From Metopolophium dirhodum (lineage: Eukaryota; Arthropoda; Insecta; Hemiptera; Aphididae), in assembly GCF_019925205.1 (NCBI RefSeq), contig NC_083567.1:806001-870000 (forward strand): DNA of 64,000 bases. Reading direction: 5' to 3'. Under the pieces are notes generated by a model that was not told where the DNA came from, did not search any database, and was given only the letters and a program-made list of their open reading frames with translations. Position 1 is the first letter of the stretch; each line of letters starts with the position of its first letter. The translations under genes and the position numbers were made by a program. This document shows positions 50,879 to 63,946 of the stretch, in pieces.

Positions 50879-51458
50879 TATACAGAGCGATTTCCCAATT
50901 ATAATAACGGTCACCCTCGTTTTGTCCATTAACAATGAGCTTATTAAAATTTTTTGAATTTACATTGTATATAAATAAAATATAAGGACCGTAATATTCT
51001 GTTTAAAATGAGAACCACCAAAATATGAAATATAATATTGGATCTAGTATTTAGAATGTTGATAGATTAATATAAATTACTTTAATTTTCGAATCATCGT
51101 GGAACCTCCATATCTTTCAAACCTATTGACGCGGACGAGTGGACCTATTAAGTGTTAATCTTATTACTTAGTGTGCATAAATATAAATTATTCATAAGCA
51201 ACTAGTTAAAAATTCTATTTAGATAAATCAATATTTTCAAAAATGTAATCGGATTAACAATTTATAGACATTTTAAATTTATAATCAAATTTTCATTTGG
51301 AAAAAAAATAGTACCATCCCGGTGATCACCAGACACCTTTAAACGGTATAAAAATCTACGAACTTAGAATTATGGCGTTTAAGTATAAACCTAAAAAATA
51401 AAATAATAAATTATAAAAAGAAACATGTGGGTGAGTGTTTAATGGATCAGTCTGTATA
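50879..51458 (-). mobile_element. Foldback element copy D, internally shortened
   Basis: Starts TATACAGAGCGATTTCCC and ends GGATCAGTCTGTATA. Inside, CCTCCATATCTTTCAAACC (near 51107) is the reverse complement of the matching block in copy A, so this copy is inverted relative to A and C. At 580 bp it is shorter than A and C, and its arms are the most diverged of the complete copies. Confidence 0.65.
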
Positions 51459-53193
51459 TATAAAATAAATTGCATGCATTGGACACAAAAGAAAACCGTA
51501 CAAAACATTGTAATATTATTGTATTCTTTTGATGTTAAATATAGGTACGCGTTCTGTCGCAGATTGAAATATTCATAATAATTGTTAAATATTAAAATCT
51601 TGGCAGTATATACGTTCTGATTTCAGTAAAAACAATTTATTATTACCCAAATATAATACCATCAACAAATATGCGTTTTAACGAGATAAATATAATTTTT
51701 TTATTATTATTTCTGTTTTATACCATAGCCAAACTTGGATGCATAATATAAAAAAAAAATCAGACCGAACGTGGCTCATAAACCTACAGTACATAAGAAA
51801 TAGTTGAAAAATAAATAAATAGTTTTGTTTCGCAAACTAAAAACAACTTTGAAACTATTTACTTTTTGTGTTTGACGTGCAGTTCGTATCGCTGCAAGAA
51901 TGCAAATAATAACGATAAACATAATGTAAACGTATGGGTACATCACTAGCGCGCAAAGTACGAATCCTCCCACCCCTCTAATAACGGGTTCGATGGAAAA
52001 TTACATATTTTCATCGCATTTGGATTCGTTTGAAAAAAAACCCAGGAAGTCACTCTGTACTGCATAGTAACAGTGTCGAGTTGACCTCGACATTGATTAA
52101 GCACCGTAATGGCTGTGATGTTAATTTTGAACATTCGACGATAAAATATCGTTGTGGGTAATTATACAAAAAACTATTCAGAATACATTTCTAAGGATAT
52201 TTTATTATGAATTTACTTCCGTTTTATTGATAAGGTATGTCGATCTACTTTTGTCAGCAACAATTTAAACTATATGTATGTTTACGGTGATCATTATAAT
52301 AATATTTCATAATATGATATTATCTAATACACTATTACCTATATAGCTGTTATTAATAATATTTTGGCTTTCTCCAATAAATTTAAAAGTACTAGAAATT
52401 GTTTTAACCTTAAGCCTTTAAAGTACCAACTATATCGATCCGATTTCCTACCAGACATATGTAGCACACTCAAATTTGAATTATTTTTCTATACCAGACG
52501 TAAAACGTGTTCTTCGTACACAAAAAAATCTAATAAAACGCACTCGTATCGTGAGTGATATCTCACGTCATATTGTTGGACCATTAATACGCATAAATCG
52601 GTCCGATCTGAATCTAAAACTGTAACACAGTACGACTGCATCAAGTTGCAGCTGCAACAATCATCGGGCCATCGGTCATCGCGGCTTGGCCGCAAACAAA
52701 CCGTTAACCCACAAACGTGGACCTATGGCGACAATCTCGGCTCGAGTGATTTTTGGCTGCTAATCGTATCCGTTTAAGTTCGTTGGACCACAAATCATCC
52801 ATAAGCTCCGAGGGACCTAAACGGACGAGCTTGATACAACTGCAGCGCAGAGGAACTGCACGACTGGCAAGAGCGGTTCGCTCGGTCTGTTGACGCATAT
52901 AAATCACGATAAATGCATATATTATGTGCAAGCACATATTTACGCATATTATAATATAATTATTTTATAACATTGTATTCGGTCAGTTTTTTCGAAATTA
53001 AAGTACACCTGCGCAACCTATGGGCGGCGGAGTCAAAACGATTGTATAAAATGTAATGTTTTATACGCTGCGTGGGGGTGGGGATGATCGAGTATGGGTA
53101 TTTTTTCCGTTCGGTGGTGCACTGTTGGAAGGCTCGTGAGGATCTAAATATCGTATACTCGATATAATACAGCGCATAATCCGCTCTAAGCCT
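51459..53193. other. Non-coding; repeat-poor stretch at 52360-52940
   Basis: 52360-52940 has few microsatellites and near-balanced composition. Minus-strand frames at 52489-52695 and 52704-52937 have mixed composition (LVRLGPSELMDDLWSNELK) but no recognised family. A perfect 14-bp palindrome GTTGCAGCTGCAAC with an E-box core lies at 52645-52658. It could be old coding sequence or a conserved non-coding block. Confidence 0.4.
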
Positions 53194-53466
53194 CAGTGGC
53201 GGCGTGACAGCTATATATCGTGAAGCGACCGCTTCGTGTAAAAGTCTGGTGGTGGGGGGGGGGGGGGTTATCTATTAATAATAGTCTCGTTTATAATTTA
53301 CGAATAATCTATGCGCACTATTATGAATTGGATGTGGTGTTGGATGTGGTGCGGGGCTTAGACGTCCGTTTAAACACGGGAACAAAATCGGTGGGTGGCC
53401 CATACCATTGTTTTAAAATATAATATAGTCGCTTCGTTTAGAAAACTAAAGTTCACGTCGCCACTG
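53194..53466. mobile_element. Short element with CAGTGGCG ends and internal G run
   Basis: The left end CAGTGGCGGCGTGA and the right end, reverse complemented, CAGTGGCGACGTGA match at 13 of 14. A second inverted block GAAGCGAC lies inside both ends. It contains a G14 run (53254-53267) and a 12-bp unit TTGGATGTGGTG twice in tandem (53328-53351). CAGTGG-type ends occur in hAT-like elements, but no convincing 8-bp target duplication is visible. Confidence 0.6.
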
Positions 53467-56400
53467 CTTCTAAACCAACTAAACTAAACTATATATATAT
53501 TATGTCTTGTCCACCAATCAAACAGAGTTCACTCTTCATAATTCCATCGCGAAGGGGTGCGCACACTATATGCGCCCCTACCTATATAATGGATAGCAGA
53601 GGGGTGGAACATAGAGCCGAAACGAGTACATAATATTACGATACATCATGCTGTCGTCTTATGCCGTGCGGTTAGATCGACGTCGATCGATATTTTATGT
53701 CGTATTATAACGATAATAATATTATACGAGGGCGGCTGACGTGTGTTGTGCAGCAGGTACATATAATAATAATAATAATATTGTATACCAGCCGGTGCGA
53801 GGAATCACCGGCCACTAGGAAATAAATAATAACAATAATAATAATAATACCGTGAGGATTTAAAAAGAAACGCGTAATGACCAGTTAGGCTTATATAGGT
53901 ACTGACGTTCGCCTAGTTTATTAATTTCCGGTCAATTGTCGACCGCCGCCGCCGTCGCTTCGTTATAATAATACATATTTTCGTGGCGCTCATTAATCCG
54001 ACCTGCGGACGGTGCGGCGGCCGGTGAGGATATTGCCGGTGCATAAAATACCATTACAACATATTATATATAGGTACGTACTTAATATATTATCTTATAT
54101 TGCTATAATCCTATATTATTATGAGTTTCTGCCGTGTGTAATATTTAATATATATATTGCAACCCTCCACCTTCTATACACATATATAAACCATCCCCGT
54201 ATAGATACGACCTATACGAGGGCACGGAGCTTATTCCATTATACGTTATTGTAACTAACTCTTTTGAATAGGTATTTAAAATGCAGTAAGACCATTTCGA
54301 CATTATACAAATTTTCCAAACTAGATATTGGCACATATATCGATTGTATTTCTACCATATGCCTGAAATATACTGTCGCGTCCGGTGAACGTTCCTTTGG
54401 TAAATCAAAATTAATCAAAACGTAATTTTACGATCTACCAAGTGTCGAGAAAAATGAACGGATTCGGCTATATACCATCAATTATGAGAATAAATAACAA
54501 ACAATATCGATTTTGAAGACATGGAAGATTTTGCTTCAGTCGAGTCGAGAATGATTAAATTTTAAATCATATAGTATATAATATAATCATATTTAAATTA
54601 CATTTACTGATGACCGTTGTACAAATTAAATATTTGATAATTTATCATGTTATTTTTACAAATATTTTTAATCATGTATAATGAAATATCAATACAATGC
54701 AACAATAAATTGAAAAAATAAATAATAAATAGAAGAGGGGGGGGGGGGCAAACATGTTTGATCTTGCCCCGGGCGCGAAATCATAACGGCACGGCTCTAC
54801 GTTATTTGTTGAGCCGCGAGACGAGCGATTCCAGCAGAAACGGACCGTAGAAATGCCAGACGCGTATATCTATATATAAATGTATATGACGATGACTGCA
54901 CCCTATGCACACAGATATTATTCTATTATACACCCCGAGTAGTCACTCTTAGGGGTGGGGGCGAGGGTCCGACGGATAGACGCACACTGACCCAGTGGCC
55001 TAGTGTGCGAACGGGGGACAAACTCGCGCGTGCCGGGCCTCGTGAGTGTGTATATATATATATATATACTTGAGTATATACAGGAGCGGTACGGGAAGGG
55101 GTTTGCAACCGGCAACAAGTGGCGTGTATACATATGTACATATATATACACACCGCGGTCGTCGACGACCCGACATAGGATCGCCACCGCCGCCGCCTCA
55201 ACCGCGAGAGAGTGGAGCTACTTTACTGCTTTCGTAGTAGTAGTCAATATTTATTTTATATCCCTCTCGATATTACACCGTGTCGAAGGGTGTCCGAAGG
55301 GATGTCGACAAGGGAAACCGGACGGAAGGAAAACGAAAAAAAAAACAGGGAAAATACCTTATATACGTATATAGATAGACAGAGTCACCTCTCTTTCCCA
55401 CTCACTCTCTCTCACTCTCTCACTGCCGAGCCGATGACACTGATTTTACACTTCTCATCGGCCGTACAAGAGGGTGAAAAGAGGATAATATTATCAAGCG
55501 CCTGTTATATTATATAATTCTACAATACTGTATATGTATATAGTATATTGCAATTTGCAAGGCAGACGAGCGTCGAACTCTAATAGGCTCAATAGGCTTA
55601 GGTCGACATAATATTATTACAATATGTGTTTACTAGTCTGCAGACCACTCTGGCAAAGAATTGCTAATGCAAACTAAATTTTAGAATATTGCTTAGGCCA
55701 GATCTGCAATACAGTTCTTGATGCGAATACAAAGTCACGTATATATAATAGACGCGATGTGGGTGCTCTGAGATCTCAAGTGGGTTATCATGATATATTT
55801 TATAAACTCTTCTTGCAGCAGTATTCTAATGCACACTGCAGCACCCATTATATGATACATGTATAATCAATTATATTATTAAACTACGATACACACGAAA
55901 AAAATAATTGTTTCACGATCACTATCCATATTATACGTCTTATCAGCTATTACTGGAGAATTGATTTTAATAAAAATGGGGGTCTCTATCGAAAAATATC
56001 GATCCAGTCTGTCGCTGAATCCTGACCCAATTTTCGGTAGTGAGTACTTAACAGGTGTGTGTGTGTGTGTGTGTTTTCTCCGGCAGCTGCAATTCGTTTT
56101 TCACCACGGTAGTCCACGCTCGGTATGAATATAGTATATCTACACGATATAATGGTTCGCCGTTGTGCAAGGACTAGGACGATTCACGAAATCGACACGC
56201 AGCAGTTAACGAGCGATGAAAACACACTCATCGTCGACGACGGCTGAATACTCGTCAACAATAGTAGGTAGTAATATTATCATAAAATAATAAACATGAT
56301 CAGCAGGCAAAGTCGCGATATCGTGTGCCGCAGGTATATATGCAGCCACGCAGGTCTTCGCAGTTCGCAGCCACTACCTCCGACACCGCCGCCGCCGCCG

Positions 56401-56863
56401 CTGCGTTATAGAATCGTCCGACGAGTGGCATTAGCTAATTATACACCTACGGCGCCGCCGTGTCCCGTATTTATATAATAGATTATCGAAGACGACTGCT
56501 GCCGGTACTTATAATATTACGACGATAACGCAATGCGCTGGTGATGTGTACGAAATCGACGTTTTTTTTTTGTTTTTGGGTTACCGCGATCGCTCCGGGG
56601 GCACTCGTCGCTAAAATAACAATATTATATTCGCTGCGGTACCACGGTCGTACATCATTAGCACCTGACGACTCGCGTGCGGAGAGACGAAAAAAAAATA
56701 AATATTAGAAACACGCGCGCTATGTATAATAATATTATACGCGTTGTTTCGTTTCGATCGGTCTATATAATTATTGCATTACACAGTGTGAGTGTGTATA
56801 CCGTCTCGACCGTATTATAATAACACTATGTAATATAAAGTGTATACTTTTATTAATAAACCT

Positions 56864-56888
56864 TGTGTGTGTGTGTGTGTGTGTGTGT
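56864..56888. repeat. (GT)12 microsatellite
   Basis: Uninterrupted GT run. Confidence 0.9.
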
Positions 56889-58568
56889 GTAGGAGAGTTC
56901 GGAGGCGTGCGGGAGTGAAAAAGACGGGTAAAACGACGGGGCAGGTGACAGACGTCTCCAATTACTACATTATATTATATACTACTAACTATGCAGACGG
57001 CAATAATAATAATTACGCTCGCTCGTGTATATTATAATATTATTTTTATGTATAGGTACAATGGCATTGCGGTGGCGGCGGATCGCATAATATATAATAT
57101 CGGTGGGCGTATCGATGACGAAGGAATATTCCGCGTGCGCATAAATTTACTGCTGCCGCTGCAAGGTATATATAATATATAACACGCGCGCGCGTGTATG
57201 TGTACGTCGCTATATTATAACCTGTAGAGGTATAAATACGTTGGTTTTCGTACATAATAAAATATATATATATTTATACATATATATGTAACGTGCAGCA
57301 GTGTATAGACGCAGGTGAACGACAAACGAGCAGTGTGTGTGTGCAGTAGAAACCGTTTTTTACTGTTTTGTTTTTTTTTAATATAGAGACACACGTTATT
57401 GCCGCGAAGCGATGACCGCGCGGTAAAAGAATCGCTCGACCACGCGCGCGTGTAAATTCATCGAAACGCATATGGGTACGATGTGCAGTAAGTCGATATG
57501 CATCGCCCGCGATTATATTTTGCATTTATTTCATTATTTTTGCAGAAAATAATATCATAACGCCGCTGAAACGATTTTACAATATATAGCTAGGTACGTT
57601 ATAATAATATTGCTTTTAGCTGCAGAAGTATAGGTTAGGTTCGTCCCGCGACTTAGTCGCAATCGATTTACGCGTTTAATATATTATTATTATAACGTAT
57701 ACCTAATGACGGAAACACGCACACGACTTTCGTACTTGCCTCACTATGGGCACTGTACATATTACCCGACGGTCACCTATAACTATAGTAATATAATATA
57801 TTATACTAGTGTACATTTACAGTATATATATATATATATATGTATAGAGTCTCCGTTGTCGTTGTTTTAATTTTGATTAAGTTATCAAAAAAAAAAAAAA
57901 AGGAAAAATATTATGTGTATAGAACCACTCCCACGTCGTAAATATGGACTTCATCGAATTTTATGGCTCATACCCCAGACGTGTACTTATCGCCGGCCGA
58001 TCAACAGGGAAATCGCATTATAAAAATGATTAATTACTCGGATTTACATAAACGTATTAAAAGGTCACGAGGGGGTCCCGCGTGTACCTGTGCTGCGTAC
58101 GAACATATATATATATATACCTACACGCGTACGGCGTTTTCATTTTTTAATCTAGTCGTGCAATTATATTCCGCTGCAATTACTGAGTTTGTGCAAGGGC
58201 CGAGGAACAAAAAAAATGTCAGCCAAATTACAGTCCGGTAATAATTATTTGCCTATATATGCATATTATACGCGTAATATGTACCTAGCTGTATTTGGAC
58301 GCACTGACGTTACAATATTTTCTATGTACCTACACACAAAAGATATATTATGTTAATATAGGTAAAGTACAGTAACCCCCGGCAATAATTTACCGCCAAG
58401 TTCCGAGTGAAATGTTCCTCCTACCAACCTACATTTTGATTTATACTGCGTTTTTCGTAATTTTTTATATATCAACCGTCGTACTCGGGGGAGACGTAAT
58501 AAGTAGTGACCAGAGTAGGTTTGTTCGTCAACATTTAATGTTATTTTTTAATTTTTTTTATATAGGTA

Positions 58569-58608
58569 GGTAGGTGCTTACCTACATATTTGCAGGACAC
58601 CTGCAAAT
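58569..58608. repeat. Two adjacent perfect hairpins
   Basis: GTAGGT-GCTT-ACCTAC (58569-58584) is followed closely by ATTTGCAGG-ACA-CCTGCAAAT (58588-58608). Both have perfect arms. No T-run follows directly, and this is eukaryotic DNA, so it is not called a terminator. Confidence 0.6.
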
Positions 58609-59918
58609 GTCTGAAAAAAAAACCTAAATTTAACCTAAACCTTATTAATGCACGAGCGCGCAATGTTGGTAAGACTCTTTAAAACGTTACGTTAAACTTT
58701 TTTTAAAAAAAAAGATCCCATTTAGTTTTTGTTGGGAAATACTTATAGCACTTAAACATACAAGAAAATCCACCATTGATGATATTTTAGCGCAAATACA
58801 CAGATGATTGCTATACTCAATAATTTAACATTTCGGATTTTAGCACTATTATTAAAATCCGTTCACGTTTTGTAGGTACTTATGTCTTATCGTAACCTAA
58901 CCTATAATACCTACAAAAACGCGTATTATAATAGCGCAAAACCATCAGTTTCTGCGATGTGTGTCGATATATTTTTATTTTTATTCGTTTTAAAATGTTA
59001 ATTGGTTAATCTGCGCAGAATTCTTATACGTTTTACATATTTTTTTTTTACCTAAGAACAATGGCGCTCCAACAATTCGTCCAAGGAAACAATGATCGTC
59101 AGAGCTTATTTCTTCGCGTGAAGAAATATTCAGTAATCAAAGGTTATAGTTGTATTTAACTTTTGTTTGCGGCAGATCGCACGTAATTATTATGCAATAG
59201 CTATAATACCTTTGCACATTATTATCTATTGTAAATTGTGTATTTGTAATGCTTACACGTTTCGGAAAGTTAAAATTATATTATTTAATCACAACCGAAT
59301 AATGTAGAAATAACAGAATGCTTGGTTCAATATTATATTATTATAGGAAAATTTATAGAAATAACAATAGAACCTACTTTCTGTAAAATAACGCATATGT
59401 AGGTATAATATATTATGTTTATTGTACCTATATGCTGCTTAATATAAACATTATTTAGGTACATATAGTCGGTTTCGTGTGTTATCATAATAACTGTCTA
59501 CTGTATTATTATAATACACTCGTGACGTCTCGTCTGCATATAGACGCGTATCCGTAATCGAATTCTACCGAAATTATCCGTTTTTAATCCCATATTCAGG
59601 AATTTTAAAATATTCGTACGCATTTCGATGTAACGATGTACGAAACATAAAACGGTGTTTTTAGATGCCTGGCTACTAGCCAAGGACTTTAGCTCACCGA
59701 ATCGTTGTCTTCCATATTTCGTCGTTATCATGAACATTTTCTAATATTATATGCATTCCCAGCGTCCTTCCGAAAGTCGTCAAAAGCACCTACCTTATAT
59801 TATATAATTGACATAATATTAAAATTAATTATTGATCTACCATCATTCAATTATTGACTGCCGGTTCAATACACTATATGTATATCGACTCCTTAAGTTC
59901 TGCAATTCAGTACTTACT

Positions 59919-60366
59919 TGCAGAGTTTCCCAACCTTCTTCCCTCGGCACACTAGCCCAAATCATATTTAACCGTGGCACACTTGACACTGATTTATATA
60001 TATATTTGTACTATTATGACGTTAGGATTTCATCATATTAATACAATAAAAGTAGCATATCAGTAAATTACTAGCAAATAATTTAAAAATTGTGTATTTA
60101 TTTAGGCTAGGAAAACTCATGTAAAATCATATTTTAATATATTACAAATATTAAACTTAATGATATGGTGAAACAGAGACATTATATACATTACGATTAT
60201 GTTACGATTACATTATAATAAGCTAGTCCTAGTGAGAAATTTGGAACTAGTTTCCCTTCAATATAATTTAACTTATTATCGAAATTTTACCCAAGCGTTT
60301 ATTAATAATCATGCAGACATTTCGTGGCACACCAATTTTTCGCGGCCCGCCGGTTGTGAAACGCTG
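59919..60366. mobile_element. Second hAT-like non-autonomous element
   Basis: The left end is CAGAGTTTCCCAACC. The right end, reverse complemented, is CAGCGTTTCACAACC, matching at 13 of 15. Near the right end the sequence GGCCCGCCGGTTGTGAAACG is of the type common in hAT MITEs. The 8-bp flanks are degenerate (ACTTACTT/ACCTACTG if shifted by one). The open frame at 60199-60468 overlaps its right end and is not a gene. Confidence 0.7.
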
Positions 60367-61173
60367 ACCTACTGGATTTTTTCACTAAACCCCAAATTCC
60401 CTCGATATTGTAAAGTCAAATTTAATGAATGTGCTTTGGTTACAACCACTGACCCGGGTCGAGACTAAATGTTGTCGACTACAGCGAAGTGAGTACAGCC
60501 CATTTCACCCAAACATTTGTAAGCAGCCCTTCCCATTCATCCGTATGCGGATAGTTGTCCCTTTTTTAAACATCGTTTTAAATCGTCCTTTATTATATAA
60601 AGTGGCTCTATCGCGTTTAGGTAGTATAAGTACAATAAAAAATTAATCTTCTCCCTACGATTTCATCAGAACGATTGAAATGCGACAAATGTGAGTAGAG
60701 ATAAGATACATATTTTATAGTATTATTAATTATTATAAATTGTTTGGGTAGTTGTATATATTAAGATAAATTAAACGACAAACAATTTATTATTGCTGAT
60801 GTTGCAAATTTCAAAAAATTGAAAAACATTCTCTATAAATAAACCTATATAATATGTGCAATTGTGTATAGTTATTATGTGACATTTTTGTAGGTAGGCA
60901 TGGAACAAAATAAATTCCACCGTCAACACGTGCAAAACATATATGTGAAAAAAAAGTCGTCAAGCATAATAATATTTTTATACACTATTACAGCTATTGG
61001 TTAGATAATTATAAATAATATTTGAATCAACAAAATAAATAGTTTCATAAATATTATTTTTGTGAAGCTATTTATAGAAAAAAAACTATAAAAACTTGTA
61101 TACCTAAAAGGTACCTAATTTCAAAGAGAATCGAAAACAACATATTATTTTTAATGTATATACACATATATAC

Positions 61174-61190
61174 TAACCTAACCTAACCTA
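61174..61190. repeat. Short (CCTAA)n stretch, TTAGG telomere-type
   Basis: Just over three units of the complement of TTAGG, the ancestral arthropod telomere repeat. Two-unit versions are at 18565-18575 and 58893-58904. It is far too short to indicate a telomere. Confidence 0.7.
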
Positions 61191-63916
61191 TAGGTGTCAT
61201 TGTTAATAATTATTATTGTCGAACCGATTTCATGTAGAAAACAATCGTGGCGATTAAATGAAAAAAAAATGTTCCAATTACTCGCAAGGAACTATAAAGA
61301 TGGTGGCAATGTGGCATAGTAATAAAATATAATATTATAAATATATAAAATGTATATTTAAGTACTCCGGACAATGTCAGCTTGTCGTACGAACAAACGT
61401 ACCTATATACTTAATACCTAAACAATAATGAAACGTTTTCGCAGACTTTCGAGAGACTTTTTTTAGGGCGTTCGATATAATTTATGTACATGCACTGTAC
61501 TATGCACACACATACAGTCGGCGTATGTATAATAATAATATATTATAACATATGTGTAAATCATCAATTCCGCAAAGTATATCGTCCATTGTTTTATCGC
61601 ACCGTTGAGTAATGTTTCTTTTGCATTTTTCTGCGGTTGTTCGACGATTCGTTGCCTATACACCACGGCTGCAACATGGTTTATAACGTGTACGCGTAGT
61701 CGTTAATATAATATTGTAAATTATACATATTATTATATCAACTACAGCGTGTGAGCAATAATAGGTGAGAACGAAATGGAGAAATTATACACGGTCGGAA
61801 CAATTAAAACGGTATCGCAGTCACTGGCGTACATTATTATAACAATATGCCTGCTCAGGATAGTATATTACAATTTTATATAGACGCAAATATAGTAATA
61901 TTATATGATAATTGATAGTGACATTATGTCGCGTGCGAATTGGGCGACGATCGTCTCCGGATGACGATGACGATTGATCCGACGACGACGTGTGTGTTCC
62001 CGTATGGTCGGTCCTCGTCGATCTACCGAATAATAATTTAATGATTATCGGGGGGCCACGGGCGCCCACCAATCGCGTTGTGCACGCGCAGCAACCCATT
62101 ATTTTCCGGGCTCGGACACACATAATATAAGATTTTCGGTGTTCAAATCTCCGGACTCTTCGCACCCGTCCTGTGCACCGCGGGACCTATGATATTATTA
62201 TAATATGCCCGAGCGAGGCGGCGGTCTAGTCACGATCGACTGCTGCAGGATCGATCGGACTTAATGTGTGCTTCTATCTTAATTTTTTCATTTTTCATTT
62301 TACTTCTATAGCCGATAGAATACTTATATATTGACGGCGTGTCTTCGTTGCCGAGCCTCACGAATGCGCCGCTTATCCGGTTCGTTCGCCGTTATAATAA
62401 TAATATCATTGTATGATTGCAGTGCATTCAACGATATTCGCAACACTTATCGCGCTCGGTTTTTCTCGCACGTGTGGATATTTTATTTAACTTTTATATT
62501 ATCGTCATCCTCTCCCCTCCCCCAGAGGTACACTAGTTTTCCTCATTTACCCGCACGTTACAATGCGCGTGTATACATATTATAATTTATAATTCTTGTT
62601 TCAGAATTTTCCTTCAAGTTTGCGAAAACAATGTGCTACCGCGTGTAGAATAATACCGTAAATGATAATAAAGGAATATTTAATAACAAAACTGCACGAG
62701 AAAAAACATTTTTTGTTCAAAAAACAAAAAAAAAACCGCTTCAGTAGAACGACAACTCCGTGTGCCGCACATACCCACACACTCGGCGTCGTCTCCTCCT
62801 GTTTACTTTTGCGAAAACAACAACAACAACAACAGAACACATGTACATATTATGACGTACAGGTATATTATATTATGCACGGTTGCATATATGTTTAGTC
62901 TGGGCCCGTGTACTTCAATCAACGTAAAAACCTACGACGCTTTCCCTATATATAGGTACACGTGTAGTTTGATCATTTCATATTTTGAAAACGTGTAGGT
63001 ATATCGTGTTCATACGAAGAGTTTCTACGACGAATCAGAACATAAACTCACTGAAGTAGTCAAAAAACGAAAATTACTTAGTTTCTCTCCTCATAATATA
63101 GTTTTTTTTTCTAAATTGTATTCTTAAAATAACCCCTATTTGATTTTAAAATAATAATTCCATGGTATTTTCTGTGAATTCAGCGGGCTAAATATATTTT
63201 ATATAATATGTCACACGATTTTCGTCGTCGTTTTGTACCATTCGCGCCCACATAGGGTTTTATAATGGAAAACAATGACACGATCCATCGTTTCGTTTGA
63301 GGACTTTTTACGGTGCAGTTATTTATTTAATATTATACTATCCAACTTCACCAGAATAAGATAATAATATACAAATACGCGGTTATTATGACGCAGAATA
63401 ATACAAAATTCTGTTTTTATTAACAAATTAGTATTGTTGTTTGTAATTTGTATTATCGTACATAATGTAATTGATATTTGATAAACGTTTAGAACAAACC
63501 ATAGAGTAAGACTGTAAGACTGTAACATACACGACTGGTGATGCTCACGTTGGTATCAATAGATAGCAACAGGTGATGGCATATACCAACAAGTTGATAT
63601 TTTTTAGATATTAACAGTAACGAGCAGATATCCACAATAAGATGCATCGAGCAGTTATAGACAAGTATTATAATAACAGGTGTTGACAGATATTAAGAAA
63701 AAAAAAATAAGTTTTGGAGATAAAAAAATAATGTAACTAAAATATATGTATACCTTTAATTTGTTTAAGCTATATATTTTAACTAGGACTATTTATTTTA
63801 TTCTAAAATCTTTACGTTTGTAGTAGATACCTACGAATTTACTCAATATATTACTCAATTATTTTTTTTTTTTTTTTTAGGGTTAAGGCTTCGACTGCTC
63901 AGGTCATTAGTCTGTG

Positions 63917-63946
63917 GTACTGTAGGGGGGGGGGGGGGTACTGTAG
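63917..63946. repeat. Poly-G tract between two 9-bp direct repeats
   Basis: GTACTGTAG occurs at 63917-63925 and again at 63938-63946, enclosing an uninterrupted G run (14 G in all, 63925-63938). Confidence 0.85.

Larger units (their letters stand above)
53467..59918. other. CpG- and microsatellite-rich, then AT-rich; no supported gene
   Basis: 53900-57800 alternates CpG-rich islands (53940-54030, 54990-55220, 56160-56660) with GT, TA and AAT arrays. It holds a G12 run at 54737-54748 and (GT)n at 56055-56074 and 56864-56888. Frames at 55003-55374 and 54918-55201 overlap in opposite directions. 57900-59900 is AT-rich, with two adjacent small hairpins near 58570-58608. No RNA or coding gene is recognised. 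Confidence 0.5.

Noticed and set aside
58362..58505. Possible inverted repeat between GTAACCCCCGGC and CTCGGGGGAGAC
   Set aside because: Match is limited to the C/G-run core and has too many mismatches to define an element.
61821..62165. 114-codon minus-strand frame
   Set aside because: Ser-rich run comes from a GAC/GAT/CGA repeat in a CpG-rich patch; the remainder is AT-derived.
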